NCBI GenBank assembly: GCA_038751255.1 | Contig: JBCDGN010000007.1 | Span: 1 to 64,000, forward strand | Origin: JANSYP01 sp038751255 | GTDB taxonomy: Bacteria; Pseudomonadota; Alphaproteobacteria; Rhodobacterales; Rhodobacteraceae | Direction of reading: 5' to 3' | Length of the DNA stretch: 64,000 nt | Part shown: positions 27,187-35,408 of the stretch, piece by piece | How the letters are laid out: every line of letters begins with the position of its first letter | Numbering within the stretch: the first letter of the stretch is position 1 | Made by a program: the position numbers and the translations under genes | Notes under the pieces: model-generated | What the model saw: only the letters and a program-made list of their open reading frames with translations | Told to the model about the DNA's origin: nothing | Databases searched by the model: none

Positions 27187-28162
27187 GAACCTGTTGAAAG
27201 GCTTGATGGAAAACTCGGCCAAGTCAGATAACGAGGGCGCGGACCGGCCCCCTGCACCGCCTGCCAAGCAGCCGCGCTATACCAAGGGCGCCATCGGGGC
27301 CGTGAGCCAGTCCATCGCAGAGTTGAAATCCCGCGCCATTGCTGAGATTGACCCTTTCGACATCGACCAGGGCGGCGTTGTCGACCCTTTTGACGATGAG
27401 GAGGCCGATCACCAAGCGCTCTTGGTCTCGATCCGCGATCATGGCCAACAAGTGCCGGTGCTGGTCCGCCCGCATCCCGACACCGAGGGCCGCTATCAGA
27501 TCGTCTATGGCCGGCGCCGGGTCTTGGCGCTGCGCGATCTCGGGACCCCGGTGAAAGCCATGATCCGTGATCTCGATGACCGCGATCTGGTGATCGCACA
27601 AGGTCAGGAAAACACGGCCCGCAAGGATCTGACGTTCATCGAGAAAGCTAATTTTGCGCGGCAGATGCGCGATGGCGGCTATGACCGAAAGGTTATTTGC
27701 GCTGCGCTCCATGTGGACAAGACGCAGGTCAGCCGCATGCTCTCGGTCGCCGATGCAGTGCCATTGGCTTTGATTGAGGCCATCGGGTCAGCGCCTTCAG
27801 TGGGGCGGGACCGTTGGCTTGGGCTCGCAGCCCTGATCGCCGAGTCCGAGGTCGACACGGCTGAGGCCATCGCAATGACAAACCTCGCACAAGCCACCAA
27901 CAGTGACGAACGTTTCACCGGTCTAATACAGGCGCTGTCCCTGCCCAAGCGTCGGTCTGCAGCCGCACAAGATGCCGCGGGCGCTCAGGGCGTTCTAAGA
28001 TCGAAGGCCGGTGTTGAACTGGGCCGGCTAGAGACCAAGAACGGCAAGATCAAGATGACTATTCCAGTGGAAAACGCAGAAGGCTTTGACCATTGGCTCA
28101 TCGATAACTTTGCAAAAATTCATCGCGACTGGCTTAAGGATCGCGAGAAACAAGAGGGCTGA
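27176..28162 (+). CDS. repB: Plasmid partitioning protein RepB (ParB family)
   Basis: 328 residues. The start MARKNLLKGLMENSA is the RepA-interacting N-terminus of repABC RepB proteins. The ParB/Spo0J domain follows (VPVLVRPHPDTEGRYQIVYG, then RRVLALRDLG) with the HTH region (VICAALHVDKTQVSRMLSVA). It binds parS sites; a perfect candidate lies at 28840-28855. The gene is intact and follows repA by overlap, although the replication gene downstream is broken. Confidence 0.95.
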   Translation: MARKNLLKGLMENSAKSDNEGADRPPAPPAKQPRYTKGAIGAVSQSIAELKSRAIAEIDPFDIDQGGVVDPFDDEEADHQALLVSIRDHGQQVPVLVRPHPDTEGRYQIVYGRRRVLALRDLGTPVKAMIRDLDDRDLVIAQGQENTARKDLTFIEKANFARQMRDGGYDRKVICAALHVDKTQVSRMLSVADAVPLALIEAIGSAPSVGRDRWLGLAALIAESEVDTAEAIAMTNLAQATNSDERFTGLIQALSLPKRRSAAAQDAAGAQGVLRSKAGVELGRLETKNGKIKMTIPVENAEGFDHWLIDNFAKIHRDWLKDREKQEG

Positions 28163-28284
28163 AGCCCCAGGAAAACCACAGGCAAGAGAGCCGCAAAACA
28201 GAGGCACAATCCGGTAGAGCCGTGAAAGAAACGGCCCCCCTGGAAAAGACATCCGAAGGACCCGCAAATCGTTCGCTACCCTGT
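28163..28284. other. repB-repC intergenic interval
   Basis: In repABC operons this interval encodes a small antisense RNA that limits repC expression. The length is appropriate (about 120 bp) and the sequence contains short GC-rich inverted segments, but I cannot point to a definite promoter or terminator for the antisense RNA, so I do not annotate it as an RNA gene. Confidence 0.35.
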
Positions 28285-28810
28285 TGACAGGTCCAGAGTT
28301 AGAGGGCGACGCTCCGATTATCGACTTTCCCTAGAACTGGGCACTCAGCGAACGTGCTCACGGCATGACCGAAGCGACCCTGCGGCGCCATCTCGCAGCG
28401 CTTGGGGCAGCGGGTCTGATTTGCGTCACGACAGTCCGAACGACAAACGCTATGCCGCGCTGACCGTGACCTTTGGCGTTGACCTGCGTCCCTTTCTGGT
28501 GCGCGCCTCAGAGATTGCTCATGCATCGCAGGCCGCTGAGGACGCCGCTGAAAGGCTCCGCCGGATAAGAGAAGCGGACCAAGTTGTTCCTTGGCTTGGG
28601 ATCAGCCCCAATGGGTGGCGTTCTGCCCAGTCGGGGATGGGGCCTGCGGCAGCGGCGGTCACGCTCTCAGCTAGTCTTAAGCGGCAGCCCCCCAATCAGA
28701 TCGCCGGGGGATATTTGCGCAGCCTAACGGAGAAGGCACGCGTGGAGAAGTTCACGCCCGTTCCGATGATCAAGGCGCTGCTCAACCGCGACGTTCAAGA
28801 CGCGAGGTGA
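28285..28810 (+). pseudogene. repC: Broken replication initiator repC
   Basis: Fragments of RepC can be read in order: ALSERAHGMTEATLRRHLAA (28341 onward), then in another frame RHDSPNDKRYA, VDLRPFLVRASEIAHASQAA, GISPNGWRSAQSGMGPAAAA and IAGGYLRSLTEKARVEKFTP to the end near 28810. An in-frame TAG at 28332 precedes the first block, a single-base loss near 28421 shifts the frame, and the N-terminal third plus an internal block after ERLRRIREA are missing (about 170 of roughly 400 codons remain). The replicon therefore cannot initiate from this RepC, which implies that the module is an integrated relic or rides on another replicon. Confidence 0.9.
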
Positions 28811-28839
28811 GTTGGCTCAGACCCTCGAGGCGGTCCCAA

Positions 28840-28855
28840 GTTGACAGCTGTCAAC
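28840..28855. promoter_or_regulatory. parS partition site
   Basis: GTTGACAGCTGTCAAC is a perfect 16-bp palindrome (18 bp with flanking A/T) and fits the repABC parS pattern GTT-N2-C-N4-G-N2-AAC at every fixed position. It lies 30 bp after the broken repC, a usual place for parS in these operons. RepB from 27176-28162 is the expected binder. Confidence 0.88.
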
Positions 28856-28917
28856 TGACCGAAATGGGCGTGGCGCTGGGGCAGCGTATTCGCTTGCCCG
28901 GTCTTCTCACAGCGCCG

Positions 28918-29340
28918 CTACGACCCGGTTCGCGTGAAGATCACACACGACGCGGTCGACACCTCTGCATTGGCCTCAGCATGGGTGTAGCAAAGCTCAA
29001 ATCGGTCAGGACCGAGGATGCGCCCGACAGAGGTTCCGTCATTATCGGCAGAAAAAAGCATGTCCCCGGATTGCGAAATCACGCCGATCTTCACCTCCGT
29101 GTATTGCGGGCTGGTAAAGGTGCCAATCAGCCGACCATCGTCCTGTTCGGTCCATTCCAAGGTCAAATCCGCAGAGACGAATTTCGCTCTGGTGCCATCC
29201 ACAACGTAATGCCCGCTTGTGCCGGTCACCACAGCTCGGCTGGTTCCGGTCCAGGTCCCGAGCAGATTGGGGTAGTCTGCTGCCACGGCGGCGGTTGTCA
29301 TCATGGCAAGTAGAACTGTCGTTCGTCCTAGGATTTTCAT
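28918..29340 (-). CDS. Small secreted hypothetical protein
   Basis: 140 residues from MKILGRTTVL at 29340, chosen because GGGAGA lies 8 nt upstream. Starts 2 and 7 codons further up are less well placed. A signal peptide (residues 1-20, ending AVAA) is followed by a beta-rich domain with LLGTWTGTSRAVVTG, LEWTEQDDGRLIGTF and FSADNDGTSVGRI, reminiscent of small lipocalin-like extracytoplasmic proteins. Two cysteines near the C-terminus (ELCYTH, ASCVIF) could form a disulfide. No family is recognised with confidence. It shares the strand with the TetR gene upstream. Confidence 0.65.
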   Translation of the reverse strand: MKILGRTTVLLAMMTTAAVAADYPNLLGTWTGTSRAVVTGTSGHYVVDGTRAKFVSADLTLEWTEQDDGRLIGTFTSPQYTEVKIGVISQSGDMLFSADNDGTSVGRILGPDRFELCYTHAEANAEVSTASCVIFTRTGS

Positions 29341-29428
29341 GGCCATTCTCCCAAGTTGCATCGAAAAAACCGAACAAGCTTGGATGTCTTTTGTAAAGCG
29401 GGAAGGGCGAGGGCACTATCGGGTAAGG

Positions 29429-30043
29429 TTATTCTTCAGCCTCCGCGCGGAGACCCGCCAGAAAAGTGCGCACGGTAAAGGCGATGCGGCGCGCAGCGGG
29501 TTCCCCATCGGCGAGCGAAAGGGTGACAAACCCGTGCATCGCGGCCCAAAGGGCCTTTGCCGCGTCATCGATTTTTTCATCTTCCATGGCGACGGGGGCG
29601 GCATCGGCGACGGTGGACTTTAGAAGGTCCAAAGCGCCTTTCGCGGCAGCGGAGTAGCGCGCGTCGTTTGCCTCCACGAGGTCCCAACGGAACATTACCG
29701 CAGCGTAGCCCGGATGGCGTCTGCCCATATCGACATAGGTCTTGCACAGCGCGATCACACGGTCCTCTGGGTCGTCGATCCCGTCCATCGCGGCCTCTTG
29801 GTGGGATTTGAGCGCTTCGAACCCGCAAGACGCGACCGAGGTCAGCAGGCCCTTGGCATTGCCGAAATGATGCGATGGGGCGGCGACAGCGACGCCTGCG
29901 CGGCGCGCAACCTCGCGCATGCTGAACCCATCGGCGCCTTTCTCAGATAGAAGGCGCGCGGCTTCTTCGGTCAACGTGCCGGGCAGGTCGCCATGATGAT
30001 AAGACGTGCGCGGTTTCTCGGGAGGAGAGCTTTGGTCGGCCAT
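29429..30043 (-). CDS. TetR-family transcriptional regulator
   Basis: 204 residues. The N-terminal HTH is clear (YHHGDLPGTLTEEAARLLSE, then FSMREVARRAGVAVAAPSHH), followed by a ligand-binding domain with WAAMHGFVTLSL of the TetR_C_33 type. It is divergent from a TetA-like MFS efflux gene at 30231, and the intergenic region holds repeated operator-like sequences (30078-30122). The expected role is repression of the pump, relieved by its substrate. Confidence 0.9.
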   Translation of the reverse strand: MADQSSPPEKPRTSYHHGDLPGTLTEEAARLLSEKGADGFSMREVARRAGVAVAAPSHHFGNAKGLLTSVASCGFEALKSHQEAAMDGIDDPEDRVIALCKTYVDMGRRHPGYAAVMFRWDLVEANDARYSAAAKGALDLLKSTVADAAPVAMEDEKIDDAAKALWAAMHGFVTLSLADGEPAARRIAFTVRTFLAGLRAEAEE

Positions 30044-30070
30044 AGTGAAAACTTAAACATAGGTTCGGGA

Positions 30071-30122
30071 TTGACTCAATCTGATCACTGATCATATCGG
30101 TTGTCTGAACACTGATCAGATT
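30071..30122. promoter_or_regulatory. Operator/promoter region between tetR-like and MFS genes
   Basis: AATCTGATCA at 30078-30087 and TGATCAGATT at 30113-30122 are perfect 10-bp inverted repeats. CACTGATCA also occurs twice as direct repeats (30086-30094 and 30110-30118). A -35-like TTGACT at 30071 precedes them. The arrangement is typical of a TetR operator covering the MFS promoter. The binding protein is inferred from the divergent gene order. Confidence 0.6.
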
Positions 30123-30187
30123 CGTCAAATGACAGGGGCCGGTATCATTGTCGTGGCTCTGTCGCGCCGCAGACTCAGGAGACCCAG

Positions 30188-30238
30188 ATGAAGTTCATCC
30201 GCAGTGATGTGACCAAACGGGCCGAGACCCATGGCTGA
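30188..30238 (+). CDS. 16-residue leader ORF overlapping the MFS gene start
   Basis: ATG at 30188 follows CAGGAGACC, a better ribosome site than the one before the MFS start, and encodes MKFIRSDVTKRAETHG followed by TGA at 30236-30238. Its stop overlaps the MFS start codon region (ATG at 30231) in another frame, so ribosomes ending the leader could restart on the pump gene. It may be a translational coupling or attenuation leader. It is too short for family comparison. Confidence 0.45.
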   Translation: MKFIRSDVTKRAETHG

Positions 30239-31484
30239 GCGTCTGCCACGGGTTGTTGTCATCCTGGCAGTGGCGCTCAATGCGCTTGGGATCGGGCTGA
30301 TCATTCCTGTGATGCCAGCGCTGTTGTTGGAGATGGGGGTGCCCAGTGTCGCGCAAGCGGCCTCGATCGGGGGCCTGCTGTCGCTGGTCTTTGCACTGAT
30401 GCAGTTCCTGTTTGGTCCGATGCTGGGCAGTCTGTCGGATCGTTTCGGGCGGCGGCCGGTGCTGATCCTGTCGCTTCTGACCGTGGCAGTGGATTATGCC
30501 ATCCTTGCCACCGCCACGACGCTTTGGCTGTTCTTTGTTGCGCGTATCGTGTCGGGCATTGCGTCGGCGACCTTCTCGGTGGCCAATGCCGTGCTGGCGG
30601 ATCTCTCACCCCCAGAAAAGCGCGCCGCGGCCTTTGGTTTGACCGGGGCGGCTTTTGGCATCGGGTTCGTTCTGGGGCCCGTTTTCGGCGGGCTTTTGGG
30701 TGAATTGGGCCCGCGGGCGCCGTTTTTTGCGGCGGCGGGATTGTCTGCGCTGAATGCCGTGATTGCCTATTTCGCGTTGCCGGAGACTCTGAAGCCGAAA
30801 AATCGCGCACCCTTTCGGCTGTCCAAAAGCAATCCGTTCGCCGTGTTTACAGATCTCGCGCGACGGCCTGCGCTTGGCGGGCTTGTGTCGGTCAGCTTCC
30901 TCGATGCGTTGGCAGGCATGGTCTATCCTGCGGTCTGGGCCTATTTCGCCTTGACCCAATTCGGCTGGAATTCGGCCACGATTGGGGTGTCCTTGGCCAC
31001 TTATGGCGCTTTCTTTGCGCTTATTCAGGCGGGCCTGATCCGGATCGTTCTGCGCTTTCTGGGCGAGATGCGCACCGCCTTGCTGGGACTGGGTCTTGGG
31101 GTCTTGGGTTTTGTCATCCTCAGCCAGATCAACTCTGGCGCATTGGCGTTTTTGCTCACCCCGCTCTTTGCGATGCGGGCCGTTGCCGGCACCGCGCTGT
31201 CGGGGCTGTTGTCCCGCCGAGCCGGAGAGGAAGAGCAGGGCGCCATCCAGGGCATACTTGCGGGCATGACAGGGCTTGCCACATTGATTGCGATCCCTGT
31301 GATGACGCAGATTTTCGCGGTCTTCACCAGCGGTGGCGGCATGGTCTGGGCCGGGGCCCCCTTTGCGGCCGCTGCGCTTTTGTCGGCAGCGGCCTTGGGT
31401 CTGCTGGTCTGTCTGGCGCGTCCCGCCCACCGGCTCCGGCCTCTCGCGATCCCCGATCTGCGCGACACTGGCGCAGAGCGGTAG
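30231..31484 (+). CDS. TetA-like MFS drug efflux transporter
   Basis: 417 residues with 12 predicted membrane helices. MFS motif A appears as GSLSDRFGRRPVLI between helices 2 and 3, and the motif C-like AFGIGFVLGPVFGGLLGELG lies in helix 5, both as in class A-type tetracycline/H+ antiporters. The start MAERLPRVVVILAVALNALG also resembles TCR-family pumps. The chromosomal context and diverged sequence mean that the drug is not certain. It is controlled by the divergent TetR-type gene and possibly by the overlapping leader ORF. Confidence 0.88.
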   Translation: MAERLPRVVVILAVALNALGIGLIIPVMPALLLEMGVPSVAQAASIGGLLSLVFALMQFLFGPMLGSLSDRFGRRPVLILSLLTVAVDYAILATATTLWLFFVARIVSGIASATFSVANAVLADLSPPEKRAAAFGLTGAAFGIGFVLGPVFGGLLGELGPRAPFFAAAGLSALNAVIAYFALPETLKPKNRAPFRLSKSNPFAVFTDLARRPALGGLVSVSFLDALAGMVYPAVWAYFALTQFGWNSATIGVSLATYGAFFALIQAGLIRIVLRFLGEMRTALLGLGLGVLGFVILSQINSGALAFLLTPLFAMRAVAGTALSGLLSRRAGEEEQGAIQGILAGMTGLATLIAIPVMTQIFAVFTSGGGMVWAGAPFAAAALLSAAALGLLVCLARPAHRLRPLAIPDLRDTGAER

Positions 31485-31504
31485 CGCTGCCCAAGCGGCA
31501 GGAC

Positions 31505-31524
31505 GGTCCGGCCTCCCGGACCGC
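31505..31524. terminator. Hairpin between convergent genes
   Basis: CGGTCCGG and CCGGACCG form a perfect 8-bp stem with a 4-nt loop, placed between the stop of the MFS gene (31484) and the stop of the binding-protein gene (31536). No long T-run follows on either strand, so function as a bidirectional terminator is likely but not proven. Confidence 0.5.
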
Positions 31525-31535
31525 CCTGAGAGCGC

Positions 31536-32798
31536 TTAGCCGTCCTCGTCCATAGCGATTTTATTGACCTCATCCAGGGACAGGTATTGCACCTCTTCGG
31601 TGCCGCCATCGGTGAACTTCCAGACCACGGCCGGGGCAGAAACATCGCCGTATTTGTCGAAGCGCACATTGCCCGTGGCACCTTGGTAGAGCACGCTGCC
31701 CCCACCTGAGAGGACGCCGCGCGCGACCTCAAAGCCATCGGTGTCAGCGCTGACCGGGGTGCCGTTGGGGTCGGTCACGCGACTGACGGCAGCGGCAATC
31801 TGTTCGCCATTGGCGCCCTTGCCTGCGGCCTCCATCGCCAAAAGGGCAATCATCGTAGCATCATAACTGTTGGCGAGGCCGGGGCCGTTGGGCTCTGAAT
31901 CGAAGCGTTCTTTATAAGCCTCGACAAAGGCGTCCGCACTTGCCACCCGCGGTGAGGCTGTGTCGGTGCCGAGCACATCGCCAAGATATTGAAGGCCGAC
32001 ATTGTCCCGGAATTCATCCGATTTCAGCGAGTTGGCGACGATCATCTTTTGCGTGCCGCCCAGGGACAGCCATTCCCGCACAGCCGCGGTCCCCTCGGTC
32101 GGGTAGAGCGCAAGATAGAGCGCGTCGGGATTGCCTTCGAGCGCCCGGGTGACCTCGGCCCGGTACGAGGGCTGGCCATCGGTGATCGCGACCGATTGGG
32201 TCACGTTGATCTGACGATCTGCCAAATCCTCAATGAGCAGGGCGTTCATGTCCTGGCCCCAATCGTCGTTTTTGTAGAGGATCGCCACGGTTTTATACCC
32301 CTGCTCGGCGGCGACCTGGGCACCCACCGCAGCTTGCACGCTGGTGGTGGCGAAAGTGCGGAAGAAAAGACCATCGGTCTTGCCCTCTTCGGCGAGCTTG
32401 GTGAAGGCCGTCGAAGAAGAGCAACACGACATCTGCATCACATTGCTGGGCACGGTCACCGAAGAGAGGATCGGCATCGACACGCCCGAAGAGACCGCCC
32501 CCAACAGCACCGGCACGCCGTCGAGATCGACAAGCGCTTTGGCCGCGTCCACACCCACTTTGGGGTCCACTTGGGTGTCGCGCAGCACCATCTCGATCTG
32601 ACAGCCCGCGACACCGCCCGCCGCATTGACCTGATCGACCGCGAATTGCGCGGTGGCCGCGATCGGCCGTCCCCAATCGACCGAGGTCGGCAGCACGGCC
32701 CCGATCTTGGTTGTGCAGTCCTGCGCCATCGCGCCCCCGGCCATCAGCGCAAGGCCAGCGGCGCCTCCAAACATTAGCGCGCGTCTTTTGGTCTTCAT
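31536..32798 (-). CDS. Branched-chain amino acid-type ABC substrate-binding protein
   Basis: 420 residues from MKTKRRALMF at 32798 (GGGAGAACTGCT precedes the ATG). The signal peptide ends at AMAQ near residue 26, followed by the type I periplasmic fold of LivJ/AmiC-like receptors (KIGAVLPTSVDWGRPIAATA, VDQVNAAGGVAGCQIEMVLR, VLLGAVSSGVSM). The family binds amino acids, amides, urea or aromatic acids. It is last in a unit with LivM, LivH, LivF, LivG and an aldo/keto reductase. The CCSSS patch near the ligand pocket (MQMSCCSSSTAFT) is unusual and may bear on ligand choice. Confidence 0.88.
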   Translation of the reverse strand: MKTKRRALMFGGAAGLALMAGGAMAQDCTTKIGAVLPTSVDWGRPIAATAQFAVDQVNAAGGVAGCQIEMVLRDTQVDPKVGVDAAKALVDLDGVPVLLGAVSSGVSMPILSSVTVPSNVMQMSCCSSSTAFTKLAEEGKTDGLFFRTFATTSVQAAVGAQVAAEQGYKTVAILYKNDDWGQDMNALLIEDLADRQINVTQSVAITDGQPSYRAEVTRALEGNPDALYLALYPTEGTAAVREWLSLGGTQKMIVANSLKSDEFRDNVGLQYLGDVLGTDTASPRVASADAFVEAYKERFDSEPNGPGLANSYDATMIALLAMEAAGKGANGEQIAAAVSRVTDPNGTPVSADTDGFEVARGVLSGGGSVLYQGATGNVRFDKYGDVSAPAVVWKFTDGGTEEVQYLSLDEVNKIAMDEDG

Positions 32799-33772
32799 AG
32801 CAGTTCTCCCTGTGGATGAGATTTCGGTTGGTTTTGACTGGATTGTGACACGACGAGGCGTTCGGGGAACAGTCCCTGTGGGCGCCAGAGCAGCATACCG
32901 ACGATCACACAGCCGATCAGGACGTATTGGATCGACCCGGTGTAGAGCTGCGCCTCGACCGGCGCAAAGCGCGACAGGGCCCAGCCCCCGGCCGTCCAAG
33001 CGGCCCAGATCAGGAACGCGCCCAAGACCGCGCCGCGGTTGTTGCCGGCGCCGCCCACGATCAGCATGGCCCAGATCTGGAAGGTGAGCGTCGGCAGCAC
33101 ATCCTGCGGGCTGACAAAGGCGTAGAAGGTCCCGTAAAGCCCGCCGGCCATCCCCATGATGACAGACCCAATCACAAAGGCAGTCAGCCGGATCTGGTTG
33201 GGTTTCTTGCCCAAAGACCGCGCGGCGGTCTCATCTTCGCGGATCGCGCGCAACAGACGGCCAAAAGGCGAGGCGACCAGGGCCTCAAGAAGGCGGTAGG
33301 TTGCGAAGAGCAGGACCAGCACCCCCAGCAGAAAGAGGCAGTTGTATAGCAGCCCGTCGCCCAAGAGATCGCGCAGCGGCCTTTCGAACCCGCGAATGCC
33401 CTTGGCGCCGCCCGTGAAGTGTTCGGCGTTGCGCATGACATTTTCAAAAGCGATGGCCACACCAAAGGTTGAGATGGCGAAATAGTCGTGCCGCATCCGG
33501 AGTGTCAGAAGCCCCACGATCCAGGCGAGCGCCCCCGCAGCCGCCATGCCGCCAGCGAGGGCGATGGGGTAGATCAGGTTCCAGCCGCCCAAATGCGCGC
33601 CCGGCGGGCCGCCGAGCATCAGCGTGCCATAAGCGCCCGCGCCAAAAAAGGTAACGACCCCGCCGTTGAAAAGCCCGGTATTGCCCCATTGCAGGTTCAG
33701 CCCCAAGACCGCGATCGCCAGGATCGATGCGATGGTGGTGAAAAACACCAGATAGGACAGGACACCGATCAC
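32795..33772 (-). CDS. ABC permease LivM-type
   Basis: 325 residues, multiple membrane helices, with LNLQWGNTGLFNGGVVTFFG near the N-terminus and the coupling region SPFGRLLRAIREDETAARSLG typical of LivM. It forms the channel with the LivH-type protein. The start overlaps the end of livH by 4 nt, and its end overlaps the binding-protein start by 4 nt. Confidence 0.9.
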   Translation of the reverse strand: MIGVLSYLVFFTTIASILAIAVLGLNLQWGNTGLFNGGVVTFFGAGAYGTLMLGGPPGAHLGGWNLIYPIALAGGMAAAGALAWIVGLLTLRMRHDYFAISTFGVAIAFENVMRNAEHFTGGAKGIRGFERPLRDLLGDGLLYNCLFLLGVLVLLFATYRLLEALVASPFGRLLRAIREDETAARSLGKKPNQIRLTAFVIGSVIMGMAGGLYGTFYAFVSPQDVLPTLTFQIWAMLIVGGAGNNRGAVLGAFLIWAAWTAGGWALSRFAPVEAQLYTGSIQYVLIGCVIVGMLLWRPQGLFPERLVVSQSSQNQPKSHPQGELL

Positions 33773-34683
33773 GCGCGGGCCTCGCCAAAGAGCCCATTGG
33801 GCCGGATCAGCAGCACCAGCAGGATGATCAGGAAGGGCACGGACGGGCTATAGCCCGAGGGCAGCACCAAAAGAGCCAGGTTGGCCGCCAGTCCCACGAT
33901 GAAACCGCCCAGAAGCGCCCCGTAGATCGAGCCAATGCCGCCCACGATGGTTGCAGCGAATATAGGCAGCACCAGATCGCGACCGATCACCGGCGTGACC
34001 TGGTTGGTGAGGCCATAAAACACGCCCGCCAGCGCGGCCAGAGCGCCGCCCATCACCCAGACGGTGACGATCATTCCTCGCAAATTGATGCCATTGACCT
34101 GGGCGAGCCCTGGGTTTTCCGCCACCGCGCGGAGCGCGTAGCCAAATGTCGTGCGCGACAGCATCAAATGCAGGCCCCACATGATCAAAAGCGCGATGGC
34201 CAGCGTGGCGACTTGGTCGGGTTTGATCAGGATCAGTGGGTCGCGGCTAATCACGGTCGCGAAAACGATGTCCTGGCTGTAAAGCTGGGTGTGCAGGCCA
34301 AAGATCAGACCGATCCCATTGCGGATGATAAGCGCCAGTCCGAAAGAGGCGAAGACCATCGAAAGCTCTTCGCCTTTTTCGCGGACACGCCGAAACACCA
34401 GCCGGTCAAACAGGACCGCGCTTACCCCGGTGATCGCCATGGCCAAAATCATCGCGAGCGCCAGCGCGAGGGTCATTGAGAGCGGCCCGATTTTCGCCGC
34501 GAGCACCGGCATCAGCACCTGAAACAACCGGTCAAAGACCAGCGCGGAATAGGCACCGATCGACAAAAGCTCGGCATGGCTGAAATTGGCGAAGCGCAAC
34601 ATATGCATGACCATGGTCAACCCAGTTGCACCCAAGGACAGGATCGCGCCCACCAACAGGCCATCGAGCATATGTTGGATCAT
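33769..34683 (-). CDS. ABC permease LivH-type
   Basis: 304 residues with LivH features: GLLVGAILSLGATGLTMVMH at the N-terminus, the coupling helix TTFGYALRAVAENPGLAQVN and the late helix ATIVGGIGSIYGALLGGFIV. It is the second membrane subunit of the importer and sits in a chain of 4-nt overlaps with livF and livM. Confidence 0.9.
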   Translation of the reverse strand: MIQHMLDGLLVGAILSLGATGLTMVMHMLRFANFSHAELLSIGAYSALVFDRLFQVLMPVLAAKIGPLSMTLALALAMILAMAITGVSAVLFDRLVFRRVREKGEELSMVFASFGLALIIRNGIGLIFGLHTQLYSQDIVFATVISRDPLILIKPDQVATLAIALLIMWGLHLMLSRTTFGYALRAVAENPGLAQVNGINLRGMIVTVWVMGGALAALAGVFYGLTNQVTPVIGRDLVLPIFAATIVGGIGSIYGALLGGFIVGLAANLALLVLPSGYSPSVPFLIILLVLLIRPNGLFGEARA

Positions 34684-35408
34684 GCCTCGGCCCTCAGACG
34701 TTTGCCGCCCAGATAGATTTCGGCCACGACAGGGTTGTCCAAAAGCTCAGCCGCTTTTCCGTCGATCTGGTTCCGCCCTTCGGCGAGGATGTAGCAATGA
34801 TCGGCGAGCCTCAGCGCTTGGTTCACGTTTTGCTCGACCAAGAGCACCGTGACGCCATCGTCTGTCAGATGGCGAGCGTGCTCCAAGACCTCTTGCGCCG
34901 CTTTGGGGGCGAGCCCCGCGGAAGGCTCATCGAGAAGCAACAGCCGCGGATGCGTCCCAAGCGCCATGGCCACGGCAAGAAACTGCCGCTGACCGCCGGA
35001 GAGCGCCCCGGCTTTGACCGCGAGCTTTTCCTTCAGCGCGGGGAACTGGCGAAGGACGGGCTCTAACCCGCCCGCATCGGGCTGTCGTCGCTGGGCAAGC
35101 TCGAGGTTCTGGCGCACGGTCAAGCTGCGAAAGATATTGTCGCTTTGTGGCACATAGGCGATGCCGTGGCGTGCCATCTGGTCGGGCCGGATATGGGTGA
35201 TCGCCGCGCCGTCATGCCGGATCGTGCCACCTGTGACCGTCACCAGCCCGGCGATGGCCTTCATCAGTGTGGATTTGCCCGCGCCGTTCGGGCCGATCAG
35301 CACGGTCAGCGTGCCGCGCGCGGCGCGGATGGAGACATCATGCAGGATCGGCAGGTCAGGCCGGTAGCCTGCAGTGAGGCCCTGCACCTCTAGGACAGCC
35401 TCAGGCAT
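34680..35408 (-). CDS. ABC ATPase LivF-type
   Basis: 242 residues from MPEAVLEVQGL at 35408. Walker A GPNGAGKSTLMKA, signature LSGGQRQFLAVAMAL, Walker B LLLLDEPSAGLAP. Longer upstream frames run into the livG gene and are not needed. The start overlaps the livG end by 8 nt. It hydrolyses ATP for the Liv-type importer. Confidence 0.9.
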   Translation of the reverse strand: MPEAVLEVQGLTAGYRPDLPILHDVSIRAARGTLTVLIGPNGAGKSTLMKAIAGLVTVTGGTIRHDGAAITHIRPDQMARHGIAYVPQSDNIFRSLTVRQNLELAQRRQPDAGGLEPVLRQFPALKEKLAVKAGALSGGQRQFLAVAMALGTHPRLLLLDEPSAGLAPKAAQEVLEHARHLTDDGVTVLLVEQNVNQALRLADHCYILAEGRNQIDGKAAELLDNPVVAEIYLGGKRLRAEA

